From positions 6,714,920 through 6,778,919 of the forward strand of contig OY848923.1 of the NCBI GenBank assembly GCA_963693285.1: DNA of 64,000 bases, written 5' to 3'. The notes beneath the pieces are model-generated. The model made no database searches. It was not told the origin of the DNA and saw nothing but the letters and a program-made list of their open reading frames with translations. The DNA comes from Xestospongia muta. Taxonomy: Eukaryota; Porifera; Demospongiae; Haplosclerida; Petrosiidae. The position numbers and the translations under genes are program-made. How positions within the stretch are numbered: position 1 is the stretch's first letter; the number at the start of each line of letters is the position of its first letter. Shown here one piece after another: positions 10,506-22,301 of this stretch.

Positions 10506-13419
10506 ATGGCTACTTCAGGTAATGTTACTAGATGTCATGTACAACTTTAATTAGTAGTAGTACAATATCTACACTTGTAGATATTATGTAGTCTCACTAA
10601 CTAGACCTCTTTCTTTACAGTGAGTGTCTAACTAGTGAGACTGATATATATAATGTATGGACTACATGTATCATAATATATAGTAGAAGATGAGGGTTAG
10701 GTTTGTGAAGTACATGTCAATTACATTATTAGTAATGCCTTTGTACCAAGTCTTGTAGTAGATATGACTACATACAGTAGGTATATTACCTTATACTGTA
10801 ACCTGATTCTCTACAGGACATTACAAACTTGATGCAAGAGTTGAACATAGCACTCAAGTGATACGAGGTAACTTGTACCTCTGGGGTGGAAGTGAGTTAC
10901 CCCATGTGCATAATAATGATGACAAAAGAGGACTAACATCACAAATCAATATCTTCAACATTGCTTCTGGTGTATGGGACTTTAGTCCAACCAGAGGTAA
11001 TCCTCCCTTAGGAGTAAAAGGGTATTTATGTACTTCAGTAAGCGACAAAATTTATTACTTTGGTGGTTGGTGTCATCATAATCAGTGCTACCATAACAGT
11101 ATCAATGAGCTGGATACTTCTACCTTTACATGGACCCAACTACAACTTACTGATGACAGCATAACAGTTATGAGGAGAGCTTTTGGTGGTATTAAATCAA
11201 CTGAGCATGCAGGTGTATATCGGCTTCTATGTATTGGAGGTGTTGGATCCCCACCATCTACAAAACCATTACAAGCTCGATATCATCAATTACCTAGTGG
11301 CAAAGTACGCACTAATGAACAAAATATATATGACCTGACAACAGGTGATTACATTAAATATATCATATGATATTATCAGATATCACTTATTACAGTCTGT
11401 GTCACTACATATAATTATTCTATGATGTGCTCATAATGTTTTCAGTAATAGTCATACCTATAGTACATGATGTTAGCTGAAATGATAAGTGCTGTTCTCC
11501 TTTAGGTCAATGGATCATACCTGATATCAGCGGACAGTGTATGCCACCCAATGAAGCCTTTGTTATGGAAAGTATCAATAATACAAGAGCAGTTATCTTT
11601 GGTGGTGCAGTTGAAGGGTCACCTTCTAATTCTCTCTTTATAGTAGACATCATAAACAATACAGTGGTAAGTTATTTTATACTAACTATATCTTTGTAAA
11701 CATTGATTGGCTGGTGTAACCACTATATGGTTATATAGGTTGTATGTAAAATAAACATTATCGTATTTTAATCCCTAATGCACTATATTGATGTACAGAT
11801 TGACTAAGCGTACCTAACATTCTATCAGATTGACTGTTTAGTCAATTTTATAATACATTGTGGATAAAAGCAATATAATGTTTACTTTACATGCAAACAG
11901 TATAACTATATATTGGTTAAATTAACCAATCAATTTTTATAGTGATATAATAACTTGTTATTTGTACAAATGTAATAAACATTGGTTGAGTTCATTTGTC
12001 TCTTCAGCACTGGCAGACTGTCACTAAACCTGACCTAGAAGTACAGTGGCCTGAGGAAAGGGAAAGTCATTCTTCCAGTATTATCACTGACTTAACATCA
12101 CCTATACTAGTGGTTATAGGAGGACTGGATAATGATATCAAAACAATAAAGGACTGCTGGATTCTAGATATCAATGAGAAGTCATGGACAAAGGTATATC
12201 ATGACAGTCGCTTATTAAGTATAATTTATATTTAGTTAATGTGTTGTATTTAACCTTCTAATATAATTTTTATTATGCACTAAACACTTATACTATTTGT
12301 GGTTTGTCAATTATTATTAAGAAGCCTCGAAATAATATCGTGTTACAAATTTAACAAAATGATTTTAGATCTTCGAAACTGACAGTTTATAATTACTAGT
12401 AAAATGCATGTAGCTTAATATGTGCTTACATATACAGATCATTGCCATGATATAATAATGGTAGCTATGTCATGATAAATGTTATAAATCAAAGATATAG
12501 ATATAATTATACTTGATATAACTTACCTTAATGATGATTTAATGTTATATATTGCACACAGATTAATCTACCTGACTCTGTCACTGAGAGATATGGTCAT
12601 TCTCTATCAACAGTTATCATGGGACCACACTGTGTCTGGTTATTCGTCATAGGAGGTAGAGTGAAGTGGGAAGATGTCAATGTCACAGATCCCAATATAA
12701 CAATGTTGATAGAACTTGGTAAGGAAGTTATTATGCATAGAGCATGTGTCTAAAGATAATGAGCATAGGAGCAGATGATTTAATGCATTTATTTATCTGC
12801 AACATGTCATCATTTACTTATAGTATATTTTAGATAGTTCAGACAACTTCTTATAGATGTAGCACAGTCTTAAAACAACTTCTAAACATGGATGTCTAGT
12901 CTAGTGAGCTAGCCCTAGGAGGAGGGGCTAGCTCACTAGATTAATGGTGCCATTAAAGTGCATAAAATTTTTTATTAAAAACAATGAAGCAGTTAATAGT
13001 TCGATTCAATTTATTGGTTTGCTAATATGATGGATATTTATTTCTTGAATTATATTCTTTCTTATATAGTCCTCAATGATGGTCAGTGGTCAGTAGTATT
13101 TGTACTTGATTCTAATAACTTGACTTCAAGTGGAGACTTCCAACAAAGAGCTTTAAAACAACTCAAAGAAGAAAAAAGAGATCAAGTAGAACAAGTAGAA
13201 GAAAAAAAGAGAACTTCATCCTTTATAGATAAGCTAAAAGAGACTAAGCATCAACATCAACGTTGGCAACAAATGCAGCAAACAGATCAGCCTCAAAAAG
13301 ACATGGAACTAAAGCTACAACAACCAGAAGAGGAATGGAAAAAATCAGAAGAAGTAGAAAAAGAATGTCAGCTGCAGATTCGGAACTTTCCAGAACAAAT
13401 AAAAGAGACAACAGTTTGA
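10506..13419 (+). CDS. Kelch propeller / coiled-coil protein lacking kinase (KK2)
   Basis: Paralogue of KK1 with the same exon lengths and phases for exons 1-5: 10506-10518, 10817-11344, 11506-11666, 12008-12193 and 12562-12718, all with GT-AG borders. Exon 6 starts at 13070 and ends at an early TGA at 13417-13419, giving about 464 residues. The six kelch repeats are open and well kept (LYLWGG, IYYFGG, LLCIGG, AVIFGG, LVVIGG, LFVIGG). The end is a charged, Gln/Glu-rich coiled coil. The kinase half continues downstream only as a decayed pseudogene (13801-14620). Because all five upstream exons stay open, a kelch-plus-coil protein may still be made and could act as a decoy or scaffold for KK1. 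It could equally be an early stage of gene death. Confidence 0.72.
12897..12941. repeat. Short perfect hairpin in KK2 intron 5
   Basis: TCTAGTGAGCTAGCCC is followed, after a short GGA-rich loop, by its reverse complement. There is no U-tract or gene edge that would suggest a function. Confidence 0.75.
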
Positions 13420-13800
13420 TACATAGCATGCTAACATTGTGACATTGTTATAATTGATGTCTCATAAATCTCTCCTTCCATTGATGGATTTTATAATGAT
13501 ATCATTGCTACAGCATTGACATTAATTTTAATGATACTTAATTCTGTTTAGTAATTGCAGTTGCTACTGTTTTAAATGTTGTTTTGTAAAAAGAGTATTA
13601 ATGTCAATTGGTGATCATTTAAAGTAGATGTATACCTATAGCAGCTCTATGGTTATTAAAATGTATTGTATGGGTTGATTTAGGAACAGTATTAGTTATG
13701 CCTTTCTTGTTGGCAAACAAGTTAGTTAGAATAGATATATTTGTGCTCAACTATGACTCTCTCGTGCTCTCTCTCATCATCATTATCATTATCTTATATA

Positions 13801-14620
13801 TGGTGTACAACATCAGAACCAACCACATTGGGTTTTGCATAAAAATGAAGTTGCAATGATGTGGGTTGTTTTAGGGTGTGGTGCATATGGTGAAGTTAAA
13901 GTAGCTGTCTTCTGAGGTCTGAAAGCAGCCGCCAAGTCTTCTCCACAGAATCATCTTCTGAGGTCTGAAAGCAGCTCCCAAGTCTTCTCCACAGAATAAT
14001 CATCTCAGGCTATAACACAAATTTTCTCTACAGAGAAATAGACATTGCTTCTGGAGTACCTCATCCTAATCTTGTCTAGTGTAGGCATTTCTATCATCCT
14101 CATGGAGTACAGGTCTTTACAAATTGCTCCAAAAAAATTCCTTGACACGACCCCAAATACTTGGTATCAGTCTTGATGTAGCTTCAACTCTTAACTACCT
14201 CCATTTGTTAAATTCAGACCCTACTATTCATTGAGATATTAGTAGCCATAATGTCCTTTTAGAATCATCAGTAGATGATAGCTTTAAAGCTAAAGTAGCT
14301 GATTATGGAGGCATGAACTTTCAACAATGAACAATGACAATTATGCCAAGAAACTCAGCCTACCCTTCTCCAGTGTCCAAATGTCATGATCCCAAGAGCA
14401 AAACTTCAGTATTGGATGTCTACAGGTATTCTGTACTCATGAAGGAGATGATCCTACATCATTTACCACTATGATGGTTCCAGAGTGAGAACAACAACAT
14501 TGTAGTATACCATGGCATCCTATACCCTCCTTTCTTATCCAGAAATGCCTCAAACAAATTCATCACAATCATTTAACTCTAGCAAGATCCTAGAGCAACT
14601 CAAACAAATAAATATTTAAC
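13801..14620 (+). pseudogene. Decayed kinase domain of KK2
   Basis: Homologous to KK1 from the coiled-coil/kinase junction (HWVLHKNEVAM, then LGCGAYGEVKVAVF followed by a stop) down to the end of the domain. There are many frameshifts and stops. The HRD-region equivalent reads TIH*DISSHN and the DYG region is still visible as VADYGGMN. A small tandem duplication of TCTGAGGTCTGAAAGCAGC lies at about 13911-13980. About 380 bp unrelated to KK1 separates it from the KK2 stop codon. Confidence 0.85.
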
Positions 14621-15815
14621 AGCCACACTATGAACGTATCAAGTATGTGACATTTGAGTATGTTTTGCAATGATTAATTTTCCTTGTTTCCTTGTATTAA
14701 TTCATTGAACATCAGAATTATTTTGCTGACGCTTTTGATAATTTAAAAAGTTGTTTTTATGCTTTTAAGACTCATTACATACTTCATATACGTGTATTGT
14801 GTGTTAATAGAGTATATATTATACAGTCGTTACACTTAGTTATGAATTTACTTCCATTTCCTGTTTTGGTGTGCTTTTCATTTTGTTGTAATTAGAGGAT
14901 TACTTAATATAATTACTTTTATTATTTGAAAAAAATTAAAAAGCTGATTTGTTGAAAGCTACGTCACTTCATGTAAAGTTGGTATAGATGTCATTGTTTG
15001 GTCTCTTGTCTTGGTAGCCATGATCATATTGGTTTTATAGTCACATAAAAGCAATAATTAAAAAATAGCCAGTAGAGGCAATGATACAACAATAACTTAC
15101 AAACCCACTCATTATGTGGGAGTGAGAGGTTTAGTAGCAGTGCAACTATATAGAGGTGATACTTAGCCTCTAGCTTTTGCAAATATTGCTCATTGCTCAA
15201 AAAGGTTACATATATTGGTACAAATAAGAACAGTCAGATAAACAAGTTTAACATATGTGCCTATTATATATGTTACCTTTATTTGAGCTTTGCATGGAAA
15301 CATGATATATATACATTACAAGTTAAGCTCATTTATAGATTTTGAATAATTATAGACACATTTATAGCTGTTCTATATATATATACATTTAATTATATCT
15401 TTAATATGGTATCATAGAACATTGAAACTGAAAATACTATTAAATAAAGATTGCTACTTAAGTAAACTATTATACCATCGTTTATACACTATATATATAT
15501 AGTGTTGTGTAAACAATAGTATTTGTGTATATATAAAGTATAACACTTACAATAAAGCATGTCCCAATGTATCAATTTCTAAACTTCTAATATAAATCAC
15601 CATTGGAATATAGTCTAACTTTGTGACTTAACAAAACAAATAGTGCTTATCAAAATAATCGACATTGATAACATCTACATGTGACATACCACTATGTATA
15701 ATCACATGGTCTATCATAACAAAAATTAATAAGACCAGGATAGCAACTGATTGGCGCATCCGTGTCTCAAGCAATAGCAAGTTTAAATTCTCCTATATCT
15801 TTGGATTACTTCAAA
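14621..15815. other. Intergenic, AT-rich
   Basis: I see no gene, RNA gene or recognisable mobile element here. It holds several short TA-rich runs and imperfect palindromes such as those around 15310-15530. Confidence 0.5.
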
Positions 15816-16507
15816 ATGGCCTACCGAAAAATAGCAGACACTACTCAACCTATATGTAGTCATGAAGAAACCAGATATATATGGTATAAAGGTGATAAAC
15901 ATACAGAAGATGCTGTGATTAAAAAGTTAGAAGAGCTCCATTTGAAACCAGGACTCCCGGAACACTTTTGGGATGTTGAGATTACTGGAAGTGCTGAACA
16001 AATTGAAAGAGTTAAAGAGGTATACTCAACTGATCCCAATTTGCGTGTAAAATTAGAGCCACCATTCCCAGAACTAGGTAAATTATACAAATGAAATTTA
16101 AATTTTGTTTTTGATTGTTTTGATTAGATAAAAAGGAACATCTGATTACAATAATTGTGACTTGTTACTTTAAGATACCACATTGTTTCATCACTGGTTT
16201 AAAAAGCCCTTTTTCTACTGAAGATATCGAGTATATTATTTCACATATTCAAAAGGTACATTGAGTGTGTACATGTACTTCAAATAATTTGTACCTGCTA
16301 TAGAATGTTATGAATGATGATCCAAATTTGGAAGTGAACTTGGTATTGAGACAGAATACTGTTGAGCCCACGTGGGGCTTCTCTTGCACTCAAACGAATC
16401 GCACAGATGTCATTGAAGTTGATATTTTTACAGATCTCCCTGATCCTAAAAAGGCAATAAAGGAGACCTTTAAAGCTATAGCTGAATTTTGGCAAATGTT
16501 TTTGTAA
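15816..16507 (+). CDS. CP-F: small modular protein of the CP family
   Basis: Three-exon model: 15816-16077, 16128-16255 and 16304-16507, about 197 residues, with GT-AG borders and phases 1 and 0. The start at 15816 (AAAATGG) is the first good ATG; a longer GTG-led frame from 15762 is less likely. Exon 2 (ITIIVTCYFKIP...DIEYIISHIQK) matches the module found in CP-E, CP-A and CP-D (pattern LTVYLTCxF...IADxLKK), with the same phase 1-to-0 exon. Exon 3 (DVIEVDIFTDLPDPKKAIK) matches the module that follows it there. No signal peptide or transmembrane segment is evident, so a cytoplasmic protein is likely. The family is not one I recognise. It points toward DTM0 with the multipass gene between. Confidence 0.65.
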
Positions 16508-17444
16508 GCAATACTTGAAAATATTTTAAAATTAATTTCGTTTCTTTTTTGACAGTGTTGTTAATGTCAGTGATAAATCTCCCGGTGACTAACTTGCATA
16601 GAAAGTGTGTTCAAAATTATATATATAATTAAAATTGCACATTAAATGACAATTGGAGCATTGACTGTTATTACACCCCTTTATTTTGAGAGTGTCTTCC
16701 TTGTATATTTTTAATAAAAAAAGTCAGTCAAAGACTTTGGTATTAAAATTGTTACATCTCAAATAGTTTAACAGTTATGATATAACTGATAATAATTAAT
16801 TCTAATTGTATGAAAATAATACTGCCTTAAAATTTTTCTCTTTTATGACAAACAATGCACTAAATTATAAATATTAGCATACAACAAAGTATTAGCCAGA
16901 CAAACTGGATATCAATATTTTGATACATCATGGTGCATCTACAATAACTCCACTAACATTAAAGATTTCTTGATGGAACTACAGATTGTTCTTTATGATA
17001 TATAATATATAGATATCATGATCAAGTTATATGTATACATATTGATTTGTTAACTAAGATAATGTTTCATTTGAGCAGCAATCTTTTAGTTCTGCATGTG
17101 CTGCATATATCTTTTATACATTATAGCAGTAATCAAGACAAACATGTAATAGCTATTAATAACTTTTGATTTTTTAATTAACTTGTATATATTTATCAAA
17201 ACCCTTAACTAGCTGATCATAAAAGACTGTAAAATATATGAACACATAGTAAATAAACAAGCTTAAAACAAAAACTTTATTATTAAAATAATCATTGTAA
17301 AAGAAATGAAAGTCGTATAAATGAAGATACAAAAACAAAATATCATGTTGATGATATTTTACAAATAACAATAATAATAAGAATAACAATAATATAGAAT
17401 ATTAGTTTGTGTATAGTGTTTGACATAAACAAAATAACTATATT
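16508..17444. other. Convergent intergenic region
   Basis: AT-rich 3'-flanking sequence of CP-F and the multipass gene. Includes a perfect AATTATATATATAATT palindrome at about 16615. Nothing coding is supported. Confidence 0.5.
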
Positions 17445-18338
17445 CTAGTAAAGAATATCAGCTGACTCATCATTGTCATTGACATCACTTCTAGTGTCTT
17501 TACTAAGACACTCATTATTTATTTTCTTAAACATTGACCATGGTGTTACCATCACTGTATTAAAAATAAACATAAGTCCAGCTGCTTCAAGAATTTGTGT
17601 GGTACTATAATGCTTGATATAAGTGTCCAATAAAATAGGATATAATGCCAAAGAGATTAATGCAAGCAAAATGAAAATGGTTTGTAAAATAAGAACAATT
17701 CTTCTACGTTTCCTTGTTGCTTGATTTCCTTTAGTTATTTCAAGTAAGAACCATGGTATAGCAGTGACTAGAATTGATGACATCACAAAAATACCTCCTG
17801 TTGCACCAATAGAGGAACTCCAATCAACAACTAATCTAAAACACTTTACATCAGAAACATTCACCTCTTCTAAGCAGTTGATATAAGCATGAGATTTCAC
17901 TGACCACTTGTCTGTAAAATTATAACAGTCCAGATTAGCCAAATCAGTATCACAACTAAAGGATACTTCAAACCAAAAGTTTTCCCAGAACACAGCAAAT
18001 GACAATGAGAAAACTTGCAAGATAGTAAAAGCAAGCAGATAGATGTATAGAGTGGGAACATAATAAATGAAAGTGATCGTTTGAGGCTTTTCCTCGCAAT
18101 CACCACCTCCTTTCTTAAAAATATTCCCAAACATATAACGTACCATCTTATGCATGTACCAAGGTCGAACATACTTGAGAATTGCGTTTAGATGCCTGCC
18201 ACATGTGGTTTCTGGAAGCAAGTAAGCTAATAGTAGCATCACTGGAACAATGACAAAACAGATACATAATGGAAGAGATATTATCACAAAAATAGGCCCT
18301 AAATAAAATAATTCATACACCAAATAGTTAACTGCCAT
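17445..18338 (-). CDS. Multipass membrane protein of unknown family
   Basis: A single open frame of 297 residues starting MAVNYLVYELF. Hydrophobic segments lie at about 8-42 (one or two helices), 89-118, 177-200, 213-240 and 250-275, so about five membrane passes. A hydrophilic region (43-88) carries KKGGGDCEEK. A Cys-containing loop with a possible N-glycosylation site (CYNFTDKW) and several Cys lies at about 129-170. The tail is acidic (DVNDNDESADILY). I do not recognise the family; a channel or transporter fragment is possible but not shown. It lies just downstream of DTM0 on the same strand. Upstream coding exons cannot be excluded. Confidence 0.6.
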   Translation of the reverse strand: MAVNYLVYELFYLGPIFVIISLPLCICFVIVPVMLLLAYLLPETTCGRHLNAILKYVRPWYMHKMVRYMFGNIFKKGGGDCEEKPQTITFIYYVPTLYIYLLAFTILQVFSLSFAVFWENFWFEVSFSCDTDLANLDCYNFTDKWSVKSHAYINCLEEVNVSDVKCFRLVVDWSSSIGATGGIFVMSSILVTAIPWFLLEITKGNQATRKRRRIVLILQTIFILLALISLALYPILLDTYIKHYSTTQILEAAGLMFIFNTVMVTPWSMFKKINNECLSKDTRSDVNDNDESADILY

Positions 18339-18968
18339 ATCTTGGAGCTAGGATCAGCAAAGAATTATATCCTTTAGTTACTGATGTCAGCCAAAAAAAT
18401 ATATCACAGTAGAGGTTGAAATACTCAAGTAAAGTATAAAATTTGAATCCTAGTTCAAAATTTCAAAGGGTGTGTACGTGTTATCATATCTTGTAAGTGA
18501 TAGGTGTAATTCTATTTGATATTTGATCTCATTATGGCTACTGTATATTGATAATGATATAACAACATATGCAATTGCATTGATTCCATTGAGTTTCAAA
18601 ATAATATACAGCCAAAAATTCATAAAATAGTAAATATAAATAAATATAGAAATGGCAGTGTCAAAAAGTTAAGTGCAGACACAAAGAAAAAAGGTAGTAA
18701 CAAATAATAACTAGTGTTCTAACACAACGACATTTAATTGTTTGTAAAAGTAATAGTTAAATAGAACAAGATAGCAATATTAATAGCCATACATAGTAAC
18801 TAGTTAAAAATATATAGCAGTTTCAATTTCACAATGATTATTCGGTCATTCTCTTCTCTTTTGTAAACGCATCATAATAGTCAGTTTGAATATTACAGCT
18901 AAAATAGATAAAAGTTTTAGCATGACAGACAGCAACAGAAAAAGTAAAGTTATAATACTGCCAATATT

Positions 18969-20090
18969 CTAAGATGTTGATGCTACATCTACTGTAACAT
19001 TGAATTGTCCTTCACTGCTGGAATATGCCAAGATACAAATCGAATGTGAAGATTTATAATTGGACCCAGCTATTGGTATAGTACATGGACTGGTGTCTAA
19101 ATATTGCAGACTGCAAGAAAAGGGTTTAAGGTCATTAGAATTAATTTGTGTCAAGCTTCCAAAAGCCTTTAAAGAAAAGTAAACATAATTATGATTGATA
19201 TAATCATTAGCGATATTCATAGCAGCATAATAAAACTTGTTGCCTTGTAATGAAAACTGAAGGACTTGATTTGTACCTATCACACATTTTGATTTATTAT
19301 ATAGTCCACTATCATCGGTAACTGAATTGGGATCATTCATGAATTGATTGTAAGTTGTAAAAGTATCAAATATAAACATTTGGAGGGGGCAATTAGAAAA
19401 CTGATTATCTAAACTATCACTAATTATGTAAGTAATACTGCCGTTCTTAGCTGTGTAGATTGGATTGTTACAGCACATGTAGTTGGCAGAATGTCTTCCC
19501 CCAAAATTTTTATGGTATTCATACAAAGTTTTGTTTGGTAGCAGAAGTGGTGTATACAGTACATTGCTTGTTATATAGAACTGAACATCAGGATCACCAA
19601 ATTGTTTACTAATAGTGACCTCTTTAGTCTCAAGTGAATTGAAACATTTTTGTCCGACAAGTACTGTTGAATTGGCTCCAATCATTTGAGCAAAATGACT
19701 AGGAAGATGTTGTGAACTAGCTGTAGAATTGTGGACATGTACATGTAAAGCAAGAGAAATGCCTACTGCCAACACAACAAATACTATTAACAGAATTGTT
19801 AAAAGTATTGCTACTAGGGCACAGTGTTTTCTCTGACAAGGTAATCTATTACATCTAGTTTCACTTCCAGATCCTATAATAGACAAGGCAATTTAAGTAA
19901 CAGTGCTTGTATACTAACCTGAATCAGGCTCTGTTGTACTTGAACGAAACTTAACGTCTCCATCATTTTCATTCTCTAAAAGATAAATTTCAACTTATTA
20001 TATCATTACTCTCAGATTCTTACCAGTTGATTTGTATGAATTTGGAAGTCTGCTTTGAGTGCTTTCTATTAGTGGTACATCCATTGCCAT
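18969..20090 (-). CDS. DTM0: membrane glycoprotein of the DTM family without DEDs
   Basis: Exons 20090-20024, 19975-19919 and 19873-18969, about 342 residues, phases 1 and 1 as in DTM1. The cytoplasmic N-terminus is short (MAMDVPLIESTQSRLPNSYK...) and lacks the two DEDs. A Cys-rich juxtamembrane segment (CNRLPCQRKHC) precedes a strong helix (VAILLTILLIVFVVLAVG). The ectodomain has the family signatures ANSTVLV...C, KEVTIS, NPIYTAKNGS, CPLQMF and FYYAA, plus several N-x-S/T sites. It stops at TAG 18969-18971, exactly where relatives have Trp in WNIGS. The frame after the stop stays open for 40 codons, encodes NIGS plus a second membrane helix, and ends at 18846. So it is either a type II protein or a recent nonsense allele. 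An in-frame ATG upstream at 20183 is an alternative start. Confidence 0.68.
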
Positions 20091-20183
20091 TAGATTCACG
20101 TACTGAAACGTCACTGATACATTCAAGGCAAAGCAAAGGGAAGTATTAACTCTGAGATTGCACTCTTTGTCATCACATAACAC

Positions 20184-22204
20184 TTACCTTAAAAGCATGT
20201 GGTTGGATCAGGTGATAGTTAAAACAATTCAAATTATGACATCATGAAGTTATGATATCCATTATAATTTTATTAATACTATAAGACGGTTATAATAATT
20301 ATATATATATTATGGTTTATTAAAGTTATTTAGTAAATTTATAATATCAAATATTAATCTTCATGCGCAATCACAAAAGACATCAAATAACTCCACAATC
20401 ATGTTATTGGACAGATATTATTTATAATATTATAATTAAAATTATAAAAAATGTAAACAGTACTAACGTAACTGCTAGACTCATAATAGTGAAAATAATT
20501 TTAAAAACAATAGAACTACATCCACATCAATGTAAAATTGTTCTTGTGTACTGTAATGTTCTAAGATACAAATTGCATGATTCTGTTGAAAATTACACAG
20601 CTCACTCGGCATTTAGTATAGTACATTTAGTGGCATTAACTGCAATGACTATACATGAATGTAGTTTTAGTCCAGTTGTATAAGTTTTTGTTTAATAAGA
20701 AGACTGTTGAGATGTTATAGAGCTTAAGAGCTATACATTGTCATTGTAGCATAGTAAAATTTGTTTTGTTGTAAAAAGAACTGTATGGGACACTGTTTGT
20801 GTCAAAGTTAAACAATTTAGACAAATATATTGCGACATAGAAAGGAGATAGTGTAAGCAGGAGAGCAACTCAGTTACACTTTCATGATAGAAGACCAATC
20901 TCAGTGAGAGCTCCAATCAAGTACATACATCAGTCTGCAGCTAAGTGAGAGCTGCAGCTGTCTAATACTGGCATTATAGATTTTGCCTTAAAATAAAAGT
21001 TACAAGATCATTCCAAAACTTTATTAAGTAACATTACTTTTGTTAACATTTCCATTTCTTTGTTATTTTTATTCTAGAGGTAAGTGACTCATTTGAAAAC
21101 AAGCTAAGAGAAGGGCCGACAAGATCAACTGTTTGTGTACTATTCACAGCTTGTATCAGTAAATATTTATGGATGCATAATGTATGTATCTTTGTTATCC
21201 TGAAGATTTTTTTAATAGATCTACATCAGCAAAATTAATATATTGCTTAGATTAAATATGTGTAAGATCGTTGCCAAGGAAGGACTGACTATATTAATTT
21301 TAACTATGTTGCTCCTTTACTCATATTTGTTGCCTTGTTTCTTTATTAAAGAACTTGACTTTGAAAGAGTAGTCTATCAAAATAATTGATGTAATTTTGT
21401 AGTAGTATCTCTGAATATAATATATATAATAACATTATAATCATAGGTAATGTCTTGTGTTAATGTGGCTGTATAATCTACTAATAATGGAACCTGCATA
21501 ATGAATACAAATAGATTGTAATGTTTAACATTTCTTAATAATTATAAAATTAATCCAATTAATTTAATGAATCAATAATACTTCCCTGTTGTTCGGTAAT
21601 TGTGCTTTAGTAACAACATTCCTTAAAGTTTGACATACCTCATGATATGACAAGCAGTCTTAATTATTTTGGACCATGTACATAGTTCTGATAAAAATCA
21701 TTGGAGATAATCTTATACCTATAAAGTAAAAATTATTTAACTATTATTCATACAGAATCTCAAAATAAAGATTGACATATTCAAATTTAACAAGTCAGGA
21801 AGATTTACGTTTGTAATCATCATTTATCGTTAAAAAAGGAGCAATAATTACAAAAAGAAAGTAGATAGAATTTTATTGTATACATTTTAAAAAATATACT
21901 TTACATAATGAAAGACAATTATTGTTCACAGAAACCACAACAGCCTTCTTTATACTCCTGGTATCTTCTTGCATTGTTTAAAACTAAGTATTTGTAATTT
22001 TATGAAATGAGAATTAATTTTAAGAAATGCAAGTAAAATAAACATTTTTTGAAAGCCTTATACATGTTTTTGCACTTTGAAATGAACACATGGAGCACCC
22101 TTGGTTTGGATAAATATTTAGCAACTACATACAATAGATTTCTTGCAATTTCATATATGATTTCAGAATTTTCAGTAGATGGCTGAGTAATATCGCTACA
22201 ACAC
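20184..22204. other. Intergenic region between DTM0 and CP-E1
   Basis: No convincing exon on either strand. A 106-codon + strand frame at 20363-20683 has low-complexity Ile/Lys/Asn content and no splice context, and I do not call it. From about 21955 onward the sequence is paralogous to the region upstream of CP-E2. Confidence 0.5.
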
Positions 22205-22301
22205 TAACCAGTTAATCATTTCCCGCAAGCCATACTTTTTGACCCTTGAGGGCACATCGACAAAATCATAGGAACCCTGACTGAAAAGTCATCTTGAACA
22301 T
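22205..22301 (+). promoter_or_regulatory. Conserved upstream block of CP-E1
   Basis: The last 100 bp before the ATG are nearly identical to those before CP-E2 (25985-26082), including TTTTTGACCCTTGAGGGCAC and ACAAAATCATAGGAA. Sequence farther upstream is much more diverged. This suggests a retained core promoter or 5' UTR. No TATA assignment is made. Confidence 0.5.

Noticed and set aside
12897..12941. Hairpin as a transcription terminator or ncRNA
   Set aside because: It lies inside an intron of KK2 in eukaryotic DNA with no T-tract; nothing supports either role.
13244..13429. Leu-rich minus-strand frame in KK2 exon 6
   Set aside because: Antisense shadow of the Gln/Glu-rich coiled coil.
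20363..20683. 106-codon + strand frame
   Set aside because: Low-complexity AT-rich composition, no splice context, no paralogue.
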